From Candidatus Heimdallarchaeota archaeon (GTDB taxonomy: Archaea; Asgardarchaeota; Heimdallarchaeia; Heimdallarchaeales; Kariarchaeaceae): DNA of 7,514 bases. A model generated the notes under the pieces. It saw nothing but the letters and a program-made list of their open reading frames with translations, searched no databases and was not told the origin of the DNA. Both the position numbers and the translations under genes were made by a program. Of the stretch, positions 1-6,280 are shown piece by piece. The stretch lies in the NCBI GenBank assembly GCA_030668165.1, contig DAOUUM010000136.1, positions 1 to 7,514 on the forward strand. Direction: 5' to 3'. Every line of letters starts with the position of its first letter. The first letter of the stretch is position 1.

Positions 1-1
1 C

Positions 2-49
2 CTGATCCCTTTTGATCCTGAATTTATTGTAAAACAAGTAATACCTTAG
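2..49 (+). CDS. Possible C-terminal end of an upstream gene (partial)
   Basis: The frame beginning at base 2 is open and reads LIPFDPEFIVKQVIP before a TAG stop at 47-49. The mix of hydrophobic and charged residues reads like a real protein end, and the stop lies only 7 bases before the dtdA start, as expected for genes read together. One other forward frame meets a stop by base 15. Fifteen codons are too few for an identification. The IPFDPE string recalls a stretch found in MinD/Mrp-type P-loop ATPases, but that is only a resemblance. The 48 bases could equally be untranslated leader of dtdA. Confidence 0.3.
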   Translation: MIPFDPEFIVKQVIP

Positions 50-56
50 GGATTAT

Positions 57-935
57 ATGAGCAAGACACTAATTAGATCACCAGTAATAATCATTGTATC
101 CAATCTTGATGTTGCTGGATTGAATATGAAGAAATCATTGCTAGACTTGAACAATTATAAGAAACAGTCATTCCAGTCACCAGAAGACTGGCCAACTGGT
201 AGATATGAATTATTGGTATCGGATAAATCAGTAATTCTAACAATTCCAGAGGATCAGATATTTAGTGATTATCTTGCCGATTACCTGGATTGTGAGCTTG
301 TTATTTTTGCCTCAAAACATTCTTCCTCTGCAGATATCAAAACATTGACCTGCCATACCACCGGGATTTACGGTCCAAAGACTACATACGGGGGAAACGA
401 TAATGAGTTGTCACTCGCACCCTCATACGCCCTGATAAAATCCCATGAGAAGATGAAAGAACTTGTATCAGAGGATGAATATTACGGCGATTACTGGATA
501 GGTATGGAAACAACACACCATGGACCATCAGCACTAAAACAACCGGTCCTGTTCCTTGAAGTTGGGGGAACGATTGACCAGTGGAGGGATGAAAGGGCCT
601 GTTTTCTAGTAGCCAAGGTCATTGCTTATATTGTGGGTATCTATGCAGAAGAAAAAGTGAATAACGGATATAAACAGGCAATGATCGGTATCGGGGGTAC
701 ACATTACACCGCCCGTCACAACATGTTGATGGATGAGGGACAGTACATGCCTGGACATATGATACCCAAATACAATCATGAACATATATCAGAGGAAATA
801 ATTGTACAGATGTATGAGAAAACAATTGCAGATGATAAAATATTTGTGATAGATAGGAAGGGAACGAGATCAGCCGACAGGAAGAAAGTGATTGAAATAA
901 TCGAGAAACATGGATGGAACTGGAAATTTGCCTGA
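57..935 (+). CDS. dtdA: D-aminoacyl-tRNA deacylase, archaeal DTD2/GEK1 type
   Basis: This 292-residue protein hydrolyses the ester bond between D-amino acids and tRNA in the cytoplasm, recycling tRNA and keeping D-residues out of proteins. The archaeal/plant family is a zinc-dependent enzyme unrelated to bacterial DTD1. Its conserved blocks appear in order: FASKHSS at 84-90, LTCHTTGIYG at 97-106, THHGP at 153-157 with paired H154 and H155, FLEVGGT at 166-172, GIGGTHY at 211-217, and GHMIPKY at 233-239. The histidines and E168 are the likely metal and catalytic residues, by family knowledge. The length is normal for the family and no block is missing. The ATG at 57 follows a weak purine-rich TTAGGGA. 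The gene is convergent with cca, with one base between the stops. Confidence 0.93.
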   Translation: MSKTLIRSPVIIIVSNLDVAGLNMKKSLLDLNNYKKQSFQSPEDWPTGRYELLVSDKSVILTIPEDQIFSDYLADYLDCELVIFASKHSSSADIKTLTCHTTGIYGPKTTYGGNDNELSLAPSYALIKSHEKMKELVSEDEYYGDYWIGMETTHHGPSALKQPVLFLEVGGTIDQWRDERACFLVAKVIAYIVGIYAEEKVNNGYKQAMIGIGGTHYTARHNMLMDEGQYMPGHMIPKYNHEHISEEIIVQMYEKTIADDKIFVIDRKGTRSADRKKVIEIIEKHGWNWKFA

Positions 936-936
936 A

Positions 937-2604
937 TCAAGGCATTAGGATACTGCTCTTTTCAAAATTATCAGAAACTATCACTATTTTCGCATGCTTA
1001 ATGCTCCACTCACCAATTCGTTTATTCAGATTATCAATATCCTTGATTCTATCAACCACGTATTCATTTTTCTCACCAATAAAGGTTGAAATTGCTTGGT
1101 TTAATGAATTGCCATTCTCCACATCCTGATCTAGAAGTACCAGAATCACCCCATGATTATTCCTAATTTTGAATATTTTTAGTTCATCTAGGGTTGCGAC
1201 TAATATTTGCAGAGTTTTGAAGTTACTTGAGAGATTTAGTTGAATATTAATGAAATAATTCAAGAATTGATTGCATAGTTCAGTGAATTTCATCTTCTCT
1301 CCACAGAGGTATCTCTCCTCATCAATTATTGTGATAGTAGGAGTGGTAAATTTATTGCTCAGTTCTTTGAGTTGTTTGCCTGTTATCTGTGGATCATTGT
1401 ATTTCAATATCTTCCAATATTCAAGTATGTCAAGAATATATTTGGATTCAAATCCCAGTTCAATAGCATCCTTACCATTAAGTTCTGGTAAATCAATGGA
1501 GGTGAAATCTATTAGCATCTTAGTAAAATTATCCCTTTCATCTGAGTTAAGGCTTGGATAACATGCCTGATTCACAGTCACCAGGTCGGAAACGAAATTA
1601 ATATGATCATAACTTGGAAATCTGTTAAGCTCCCTGCTAACCCGATTAATCCAGAAATTGACTATATTTCGGGAATCAGTTTTGAATATCTCATCTGGAA
1701 TTAATGCATTCAGAGACAATTGCCTGATTATCAGCTGTTTTGTCCTTTTCATTCCCTTCAGATAGTTGAAAACACTAGCAAAGAATTTTCTTGGTCCACT
1801 GGATGCCAGACTAATAAAATGAAACCAAACAGCAAAGAATATATCTGAATTATTACTTTCGAGGTTAATTAATGCCGTTAAGGTGGGAGAAATTACAGTT
1901 GAATCATTAAAGAATGGAAATATCGTATTTAATATGCCCAGATCATTAAGTAATTCAAATGATTTGGCACCATACAAAACAATCTCCTCCAGTTCGCTAA
2001 TAATTCGCTCCCTGGCCAAATCATGGATTTTCATAAGATTCACATTATCGTGAATTGCATTGCGGGTATTGATCTCGATCTCATATCCCAATCGAAGAGA
2101 AAATCGAACCGCTCTTAACATCCGTAGAGAATCCTCTGTGAAACGCTGGATGGGTTCTCCAACAGTCCTGATCAGACCTTTTTCAATATCATCCATACCA
2201 CCCACTAAATCTATTATCTCGCCGGATATATCCGCAGCCAATGCATTGACAGTGAAATCTCTTCTTGACAGATCAGTTCTAAGTGATGTGATAAATTCAA
2301 CTCGATCGGGATGCCGTCCATCAGAATATCCAAATTCCTCACGAAAGGTGGTTATCTCATATATTTGGCCTTTGATGTAAATTCCAATAGTACCATGTTT
2401 TTCCCCGAATTCAATTCTTTTAAATGTGGAGAAGATATTTTTGAGCTCCTCTGGTTTTGCAGAGGTAGTTATATCCCAATCATGAATCTGTCTAGCGAGC
2501 AGAAAATCCCTCACACATCCCCCAACTATGAATGCTTCAAATCCAGCCCGATGAATTCTGTTCAGAATCGTCAGAACATTTGGAGGGATATCTATTTTAT
2601 TCAT
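937..2604 (-). CDS. cca: Class II (bacterial/eukaryotic-type) CCA-adding tRNA nucleotidyltransferase with C-terminal extension
   Basis: The 555-residue product adds or repairs the 3' CCA of tRNA from CTP and ATP. Class II motifs run in order: GGCVRD at 28-33, metal-binding D42 and D44 in HDWDITT, RRDFTVNALA at 114-123, DLVGGMDDI at 132-140, the nucleotide-selecting EDSLRMLRA at 157-165, and ARERIISEL at 197-205. The helical body ends near 415 with a typical GKDAIELGF stretch (377-385). Residues 416-555 exceed the usual 400-450 length. Within them, 485-545 has the strand-helix order and the NLNKRIGEW...IVIVSD pattern of class IIa synthetase anticodon-binding domains; this is my visual match. 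Archaea normally use the unrelated class I CCA enzyme, so acquisition by transfer is inferred. A relative with poly(A) polymerase or partial CC/A activity is not excluded. Base composition is like the neighbours. Confidence 0.9.
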   Translation of the reverse strand: MNKIDIPPNVLTILNRIHRAGFEAFIVGGCVRDFLLARQIHDWDITTSAKPEELKNIFSTFKRIEFGEKHGTIGIYIKGQIYEITTFREEFGYSDGRHPDRVEFITSLRTDLSRRDFTVNALAADISGEIIDLVGGMDDIEKGLIRTVGEPIQRFTEDSLRMLRAVRFSLRLGYEIEINTRNAIHDNVNLMKIHDLARERIISELEEIVLYGAKSFELLNDLGILNTIFPFFNDSTVISPTLTALINLESNNSDIFFAVWFHFISLASSGPRKFFASVFNYLKGMKRTKQLIIRQLSLNALIPDEIFKTDSRNIVNFWINRVSRELNRFPSYDHINFVSDLVTVNQACYPSLNSDERDNFTKMLIDFTSIDLPELNGKDAIELGFESKYILDILEYWKILKYNDPQITGKQLKELSNKFTTPTITIIDEERYLCGEKMKFTELCNQFLNYFINIQLNLSSNFKTLQILVATLDELKIFKIRNNHGVILVLLDQDVENGNSLNQAISTFIGEKNEYVVDRIKDIDNLNKRIGEWSIKHAKIVIVSDNFEKSSILMP

Positions 2605-2633
2605 TCTGTAAACCTTGATATATGGAAATATTT

Positions 2634-2647
2634 CAAATTTAAATTTG
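2634..2647 (-). promoter_or_regulatory. AT-rich palindrome, probable TATA-region of cca promoter
   Basis: The 14-base perfect palindrome CAAATTTAAATTTG is centred about 37 bases upstream of the cca ATG. Archaeal TATA boxes lie about 25-30 bases before the start of transcription, which would leave a leader of roughly 10 bases. This fits the lack of a Shine-Dalgarno sequence before cca. A second TATA-like stretch, TTTTTATAAT on the minus strand (about 2655-2664), is a more distal alternative. The rest of the 107-base gap between the acetyltransferase and cca shows no gene. Confidence 0.35.
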
Positions 2648-2711
2648 TTTCTGATTATAAAAATGATTTGAAAGAATTAGGTCTATTGGAATTAAACAAG
2701 AAGCAATCTAA

Positions 2712-3152
2712 TTATTTTTCTCTCAGAGTTTTTGTCATCAGGATTAAATCATCCCTAATGTGCCAGTCCCGATTATTATAAAATTTGATCACCTGTGAGT
2801 TGTCCTTCTCAATCATGAGATGGACCTTCACACAATCGATAGAATTGTAAAATTCCATCGATTTATCCATCAGTAATTTTCCAAAACCATGACCCTGAAA
2901 TTTGGGATCCACCGCTAGATGGTTGATATAACCCCTGCGACCATCATATGCAGCAAATACCACACCGATAATATCACCATCGTGTATGAGCAAGAAAAAT
3001 GAATCTTTGTTAAATTCTGCAAATTTAAGTAATTCTTCCCTGTTATCTGAGAGACTCAACTTTAACCCGGATCGGATCCACAATGAGTGTACGTCATCAT
3101 AATCCGATTCCTCAAACAATCTGAAACTCACCTTTTCAATTAGGTTATCCAC
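2712..3152 (-). CDS. GNAT-family N-acetyltransferase (YpeA-like), GTG start
   Basis: The 146-residue protein is a single GNAT domain that should transfer the acetyl group of acetyl-CoA to an amine on an unknown small molecule or protein. The acetyl-CoA pyrophosphate loop is clear: INHLAVDPKFQGHGFGKLL at 76-94, with QGHGFG at 86-91 fitting the Q/R-x-x-G-x-G/A signature. The later NSQVIKFYNNRDW (118-130) is the usual motif B strand-helix with the FY pair. The N-terminal SLWIRSGL is reminiscent of YpeA-type members. The start codon is GTG at 3150-3152: there is no ATG in frame before a stop at 3168-3170, and the methionines downstream are too late. No Shine-Dalgarno sequence is visible. Substrate cannot be told from sequence. 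It lies upstream of cca on the same strand, but the 107-base gap suggests separate promoters. Confidence 0.85.
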   Translation of the reverse strand: MDNLIEKVSFRLFEESDYDDVHSLWIRSGLKLSLSDNREELLKFAEFNKDSFFLLIHDGDIIGVVFAAYDGRRGYINHLAVDPKFQGHGFGKLLMDKSMEFYNSIDCVKVHLMIEKDNSQVIKFYNNRDWHIRDDLILMTKTLREK

Positions 3153-3174
3153 GATACAAGAAATGAATCAGTAC

Positions 3175-3188
3175 TTAAAAAATATACA
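3175..3188 (-). promoter_or_regulatory. TATA-like box of the acetyltransferase gene
   Basis: Read on the minus strand, this stretch is GTATATTTTTTAAG, centred about 29 bases before the GTG start. At the standard archaeal spacing, transcription would begin a few bases before the start codon and give a nearly leaderless mRNA. That agrees with the missing Shine-Dalgarno sequence and supports the GTG start. Confidence 0.4.
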
Positions 3189-3200
3189 TTGAGCAATTAT

Positions 3201-3220
3201 ACTTAAGGCTTGATTTAAGT
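3201..3220. promoter_or_regulatory. Inverted repeat in the divergent promoter region, possible operator
   Basis: ACTTAA (3201-3206) and TTAAGT (3215-3220) form a perfect 6-base dyad around an 8-base spacer. It sits between the outward-facing TATA-like boxes of the acetyltransferase (minus) and the membrane protein (plus), a natural position for a regulator acting on both. The arms are AT-rich, so a chance dyad is possible. The remainder of 3153-3362 shows no gene or structured RNA. Confidence 0.25.
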
Positions 3221-3246
3221 TGTTTAATCACTTTAGCAAAAATAGT

Positions 3247-3261
3247 AAATTATATAAATTT
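3247..3261 (+). promoter_or_regulatory. Strong TATA box, distal promoter for the membrane protein gene
   Basis: The stretch contains TTATATAAA, close to the ideal archaeal TATA box, preceded by purine-rich bases where TFB would bind. A start of transcription near 3280-3285 would give a leader of about 80 bases before the ATG at 3363. Confidence 0.45.
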
Positions 3262-3312
3262 TGGGCTCACAAGCTCTATTTCTCTTATATTGCTTGGTAA
3301 CCTAAATAAAAC

Positions 3313-3325
3313 AGAAACTTTTAAG
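3313..3325 (+). promoter_or_regulatory. Proximal BRE/TATA-like element before the membrane protein gene
   Basis: CAGAAACTTTTAA resembles the archaeal BRE followed by a TATA box (GAAA, two bases, TTTTAA type). At 25-27 bases spacing the transcript would start near 3349 and leave a short leader containing GGGAAG, a weak ribosome-binding sequence about 7 bases before the ATG. It is an alternative to, or acts together with, the box near 3251. Confidence 0.35.
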
Positions 3326-3362
3326 AGGACAAAGAGGATTAAAACACAAAGGGAAGATATTT

Positions 3363-4949
3363 ATGACGTGGAGCACATCACATTTAGCCATTTCTAGTCT
3401 TATTTTGTATTTTTTCACAGGAAAAAAAGTTAGAAAGGAATTGAAAGATAATCCGATATTATTCTTTGTTCTTTCACTTGGGGGAGTTATTCCGGACCTG
3501 GATCTATTTTTACCTGTTCACAGGACCTGGAGTCATTCATTCATATTCCCCTTGCTAATTATGTTCATTGTGCTTGTTCTCCAAAGATACACCGATCTGA
3601 ATGAGACTAGGCTAAGACATATCAAATTATTTGCATTTATGTGGTTGACCCATATCTTTTTGGATATCACATTTGGACCCCTACCCCTGTTCTATCCCCT
3701 TGATAACAGATATTATGACATAAGCATGGGTCTCGTATTTGATTTGACTGGTAATTCATTGTTCAGTATAACTATAGCCGGATTGTTCATAGCCACCAGA
3801 ATTTCAGATCCCATTGCAGGGGTTCAGGTATTTTTCATTAACTGGACAGCTGAGGAGAGAACGACATACTTTGGATCAGATACCCTTAATTCCCCGGTAT
3901 CTAACTTCTTTCTCCACGCTACTGTATTTATCTGGTATCTGTGGTTTGTTGTAAGGCCCTTTCTCAAGGAGATATATATCAGAACCAAATACTATGAGAA
4001 TCCCTATGAAGAGAGTGTGGCCATAGATTATGAGAGTGCCTGTAAAACCAATCTGAGCTCAAGAATAAGTGATTTTAAGAATCAAAAAGCAAGATTGAAT
4101 GATCAGCTAAATGAATTTGCAGATAATCCAGTTCCACTTAATCTGGTAAGTATAAATATTGAAAAGGAAAAGGTGGATGAGCCAATTGAAGTCAGAAGAT
4201 TCAAATTTGCTATGATTTATGTCTACCTTATTTTAAGGATCCAGATCCTATTTAATGCCATTGTGGTAATAAATAACAAAATCAAGCATTTGGTTGGTAC
4301 CTTGGTTAGTAAGAGAAGGGATTGGCAGCTATTGATTATCATTGCATTACTGATAAGCTCGTCATACTATACCGGAACTTATGTGGGTGAGAGCTGGACA
4401 GATTCAGATTCATCCAGCAATCAGGTCTATGTGACCAGCGAGAGCCTAAAATTTGTGGGTAAGCAGAATTATATTGTACCTGAGGAAACCAGTGTGGAAA
4501 TCCAGTATACCCTGCCAAAAAGTGATATTCCCTATGAGGGATTTGTGGTGGAGATTGATGATTCTGTCTCTGATGAGATAATTGCAGAAATCTCGGACAT
4601 GATAAATGAGTTTGGGGACAACAATATCACCAGAATAGAGATGGAGGATGAATATTTCGCATATATAGCCATGTACATTGCAGGTTCTGATTACGCCATG
4701 ATTTCCAATAACTCAGAGACTGTTTGGAACTACACAATTGATGATGATAGTACTTTTCTCTATGGATTCTACTCCTGGAATACCTCACTCTCCTATATCA
4801 AATCGTTTGCTGTCAAAAGTGAGTGGACATTTGATAGGAGTAGTTATTTCATGGCCAGTGCCGTAACCATGTGGATTATGATAGCTATTTTTATTATAGA
4901 GTTGATGTATCCAGTTTTAGAAAAAAGATCAATTTTGAAGCGAGAATAA
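3363..4949 (+). CDS. YdjM/DUF457-type membrane metal-hydrolase-like protein with large extracytoplasmic C-terminal domain
   Basis: The 528-residue protein begins with a membrane domain of the YdjM/DUF457 family, described as predicted membrane-bound metal-dependent hydrolases; no reaction is firmly established. Family marks are H7 in TSHLAI, PDLD at 44-47, HRTWSHS at 53-59, and THIFLD at 96-101 followed by YPL at 111-113. These histidines and aspartates are the likely metal ligands. Hydrophobic spans lie near 31-48, 60-73, 88-104, 133-145, 183-200, 282-302, 321-339 and 497-517. A charged, probably cytoplasmic stretch covers 202-280. Residues 340-490 form an acidic, tyrosine-rich domain with four N-glycosylation sequons (N421, N449, N456, N473), so it probably faces outside. 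Ordinary family members are shorter and lack this part. The aminotransferase gene follows after 48 bases. Confidence 0.75.
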   Translation: MTWSTSHLAISSLILYFFTGKKVRKELKDNPILFFVLSLGGVIPDLDLFLPVHRTWSHSFIFPLLIMFIVLVLQRYTDLNETRLRHIKLFAFMWLTHIFLDITFGPLPLFYPLDNRYYDISMGLVFDLTGNSLFSITIAGLFIATRISDPIAGVQVFFINWTAEERTTYFGSDTLNSPVSNFFLHATVFIWYLWFVVRPFLKEIYIRTKYYENPYEESVAIDYESACKTNLSSRISDFKNQKARLNDQLNEFADNPVPLNLVSINIEKEKVDEPIEVRRFKFAMIYVYLILRIQILFNAIVVINNKIKHLVGTLVSKRRDWQLLIIIALLISSSYYTGTYVGESWTDSDSSSNQVYVTSESLKFVGKQNYIVPEETSVEIQYTLPKSDIPYEGFVVEIDDSVSDEIIAEISDMINEFGDNNITRIEMEDEYFAYIAMYIAGSDYAMISNNSETVWNYTIDDDSTFLYGFYSWNTSLSYIKSFAVKSEWTFDRSSYFMASAVTMWIMIAIFIIELMYPVLEKRSILKRE

Positions 4950-4994
4950 ATTAATTACGATAATCAGATTCACTAATTAAAAAAACAAAAAAAA
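4944..4994 (+). promoter_or_regulatory. AT-rich leader of the aminotransferase gene with A-tract
   Basis: The gap after the membrane-protein stop holds a TATA-like GAATAAATTAATTA (4944-4957). A run follows with 15 adenines in 16 bases (4979-4994), just before the ATG at 4998. No Shine-Dalgarno sequence is present. The TATA-like box would start transcription near 4975-4985, giving an A-rich short leader. Read-through from the gene upstream is the alternative. Confidence 0.3.
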
Positions 4995-4997
4995 TTA

Positions 4998-6173
4998 ATG
5001 GCGCGTATGGATTTTAAACAGGCTAAAATGTTGGATGAGATTCAACCTTCAGGTATCAGGAAAATGTTTGCCCGAGCGCAAGGATTAGAAGGAGTGATCT
5101 CTCTTGGAATCGGTGCACCAGATGTTCAACCACCCGAGGGATTGATTGAGGCAGTTAAAAATAACTTATCCAATCCCCGAGCACATTCTTATACCTTGAA
5201 TTCAGGCATAATACCTTTGAGAGAGAAGATTGTTAATCAGTACTCAGATGTTTACAATTTAGATTTCTCAACTAATGGTGTTGTTGTGGGAGCAGGAGGG
5301 ACCCAGTTAATGTTTGGTGCATTCTTTGCCTACAGTAACCCTGGAGAAAACATGATTGTGCCAGATCCCGGTTTCGTGTACTACCCCACAATACCTGCAA
5401 TGGCTGGAAATGTGGTCAAATCAGTACCCATGACTGATAAATTTCAGCTTGATGTGGATAAAATTAATGAATCTGTAAATGACAGAACCAGGATGATCAT
5501 TATTAATAGCCCTGGAAATCCCTCTGGAACTATTCAGACAGATGAGGTTCTGAAAGGGATTGCAGATATTGCAATAGACAACAATATAGTTGTGTTCAGC
5601 GATGAGGTGTATGAATTTATGGCTTTTGATGGAATCAAACACACACCCATGGCAAAATTTGCACCCGAGCACACTCTTACCCTTAACTCATTTTCCAAGA
5701 CTTATTGTGTACCTGGATGGCGTCTGGGATATGCTGTGGGTTCCGATGATATAATCAAACCACTGGCAAAGATCCATCCGTATATGGTGGCCAATCCACC
5801 ATCTCTATGGCAATATGCAGTGGCTGATTTCATGGGAAGTGATGGTGAGATGGAATTCAGAAAAACTCTGAGAGATACCATGGAGAGCAGACGAAATGTG
5901 ACTGTACGTGAATTTGGAAAAATCCCTGGTATTACTATACCAGACATCCATGGTTCATTCTATGCATTTCCAAGAATTGATTCTGAGAAATATTCATCTG
6001 ATAATCCTGGTGAGGAATTTGTTGAGGAAGCCTTCGACAAGGCCAAGGTGGTGATGGTTCCAGCATCGGAATTTGGCTCAGCCTGGAATAATCACTTCAG
6101 AATTAGTTTTGGATCTGCCAACGAAGAGAAATTAAAGGAATCTGCCCAGAGAATCATTGAAAATGTTAATTAA
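4998..6173 (+). CDS. PLP-dependent class I/II aminotransferase (aspartate aminotransferase-like)
   Basis: The 391-residue cytosolic enzyme transfers an amino group between an amino acid and a 2-oxoacid through pyridoxal phosphate. All key fold-type I residues are present: Y65 before the GIIPLRE helix, GAGGTQ at 98-103, NSPGNPSG at 170-177 with N174, SDEVYEF at 201-207 with D202 and Y205, the PLP lysine K234 in SFSKTY, phosphate-binding R242 in GWRLGY, and the carboxylate-binding R368 in FRISF. By family knowledge these match N194, D222, Y225, K258, R266 and R386 of aspartate aminotransferase. Length is typical of the prokaryotic I-gamma group. Amino donor cannot be fixed; aspartate, alanine or aromatic substrates are all possible, so no symbol is given. 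ATG at 4998 is used; ATG at 5007 would remove only three residues. Confidence 0.92.
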   Translation: MARMDFKQAKMLDEIQPSGIRKMFARAQGLEGVISLGIGAPDVQPPEGLIEAVKNNLSNPRAHSYTLNSGIIPLREKIVNQYSDVYNLDFSTNGVVVGAGGTQLMFGAFFAYSNPGENMIVPDPGFVYYPTIPAMAGNVVKSVPMTDKFQLDVDKINESVNDRTRMIIINSPGNPSGTIQTDEVLKGIADIAIDNNIVVFSDEVYEFMAFDGIKHTPMAKFAPEHTLTLNSFSKTYCVPGWRLGYAVGSDDIIKPLAKIHPYMVANPPSLWQYAVADFMGSDGEMEFRKTLRDTMESRRNVTVREFGKIPGITIPDIHGSFYAFPRIDSEKYSSDNPGEEFVEEAFDKAKVVMVPASEFGSAWNNHFRISFGSANEEKLKESAQRIIENVN

Positions 6174-6190
6174 ATTAAAATATAATTAAA

Positions 6191-6222
6191 TTGTATTTCA
6201 ATTTTCCATTATTTTCACTTTT
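6191..6222 (+). terminator. T-rich tract, probable archaeal terminator of the aminotransferase gene
   Basis: Shortly after the aminotransferase stop, the coding strand carries several runs of three or four T (ATTTCAATTTTCC, ATTATTTTCACTTTT) without a strong hairpin. Archaeal RNA polymerase stops at such U-rich stretches. The tract also separates the aminotransferase from tnpB. Confidence 0.45.
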
Positions 6223-6248
6223 AATGCAGTGTGCTAAGGATTCAAATA

Positions 6249-6280
6249 CTATGAACGCATAATTGATATATGGTTCATAG
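6249..6280 (+). promoter_or_regulatory. 12-bp bulged hairpin enclosing the tnpB start codon
   Basis: CTATGAAC (6249-6256) plus CATA (6258-6261) pair perfectly with TATGGTTCATAG (6269-6280), leaving one bulged G at 6257 and a 7-base loop (6262-6268). The ATG of tnpB at 6270-6272 lies in the 3' arm. In mRNA this would hide the start codon; in single-stranded DNA it resembles the bulged subterminal hairpins that TnpA recognises in IS200/IS605 elements. A short AUG-AAC-GCA-UAA reading frame (6251-6262) lies in the 5' arm. The pairing is read directly; the role is inferred. Confidence 0.5.

Noticed and set aside
619..825. Minus-strand open frame inside dtdA
   Set aside because: It is fully antisense to the conserved zinc-site part of dtdA and its translation is cysteine-rich and unlike any family I recognise; it is a shadow.
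914..1561. Plus-strand open frames at 914-1129 and 1271-1561 within the cca region
   Set aside because: They are antisense to cca, rich in serine and hydrophobic residues as typical of shadows, and cca has strong family motifs.
2060..2781. Plus-strand open frames 2060-2380 and 2311-2781
   Set aside because: Both lie opposite cca motifs; the second runs through the cca promoter and into the acetyltransferase tail. No domain is visible in either.
3153..3362. tRNA or other structured RNA in the longest intergenic gap
   Set aside because: No tRNA-like arms, no GC-rich stems and no TTC-loop sequence are visible; the only dyad is a short AT-rich one.
5421..5947. Minus-strand open frames inside the aminotransferase gene
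   Set aside because: They are antisense to the PLP-binding core, which is plainly coding on the plus strand.
6168..6192. Direct repeat AATTAAATT (6168-6176 and 6184-6192), considered as a target duplication of the tnpB element
   Set aside because: IS200/IS605 elements do not make target duplications, both copies lie on the same side of tnpB, and the repeat is simple AT sequence.
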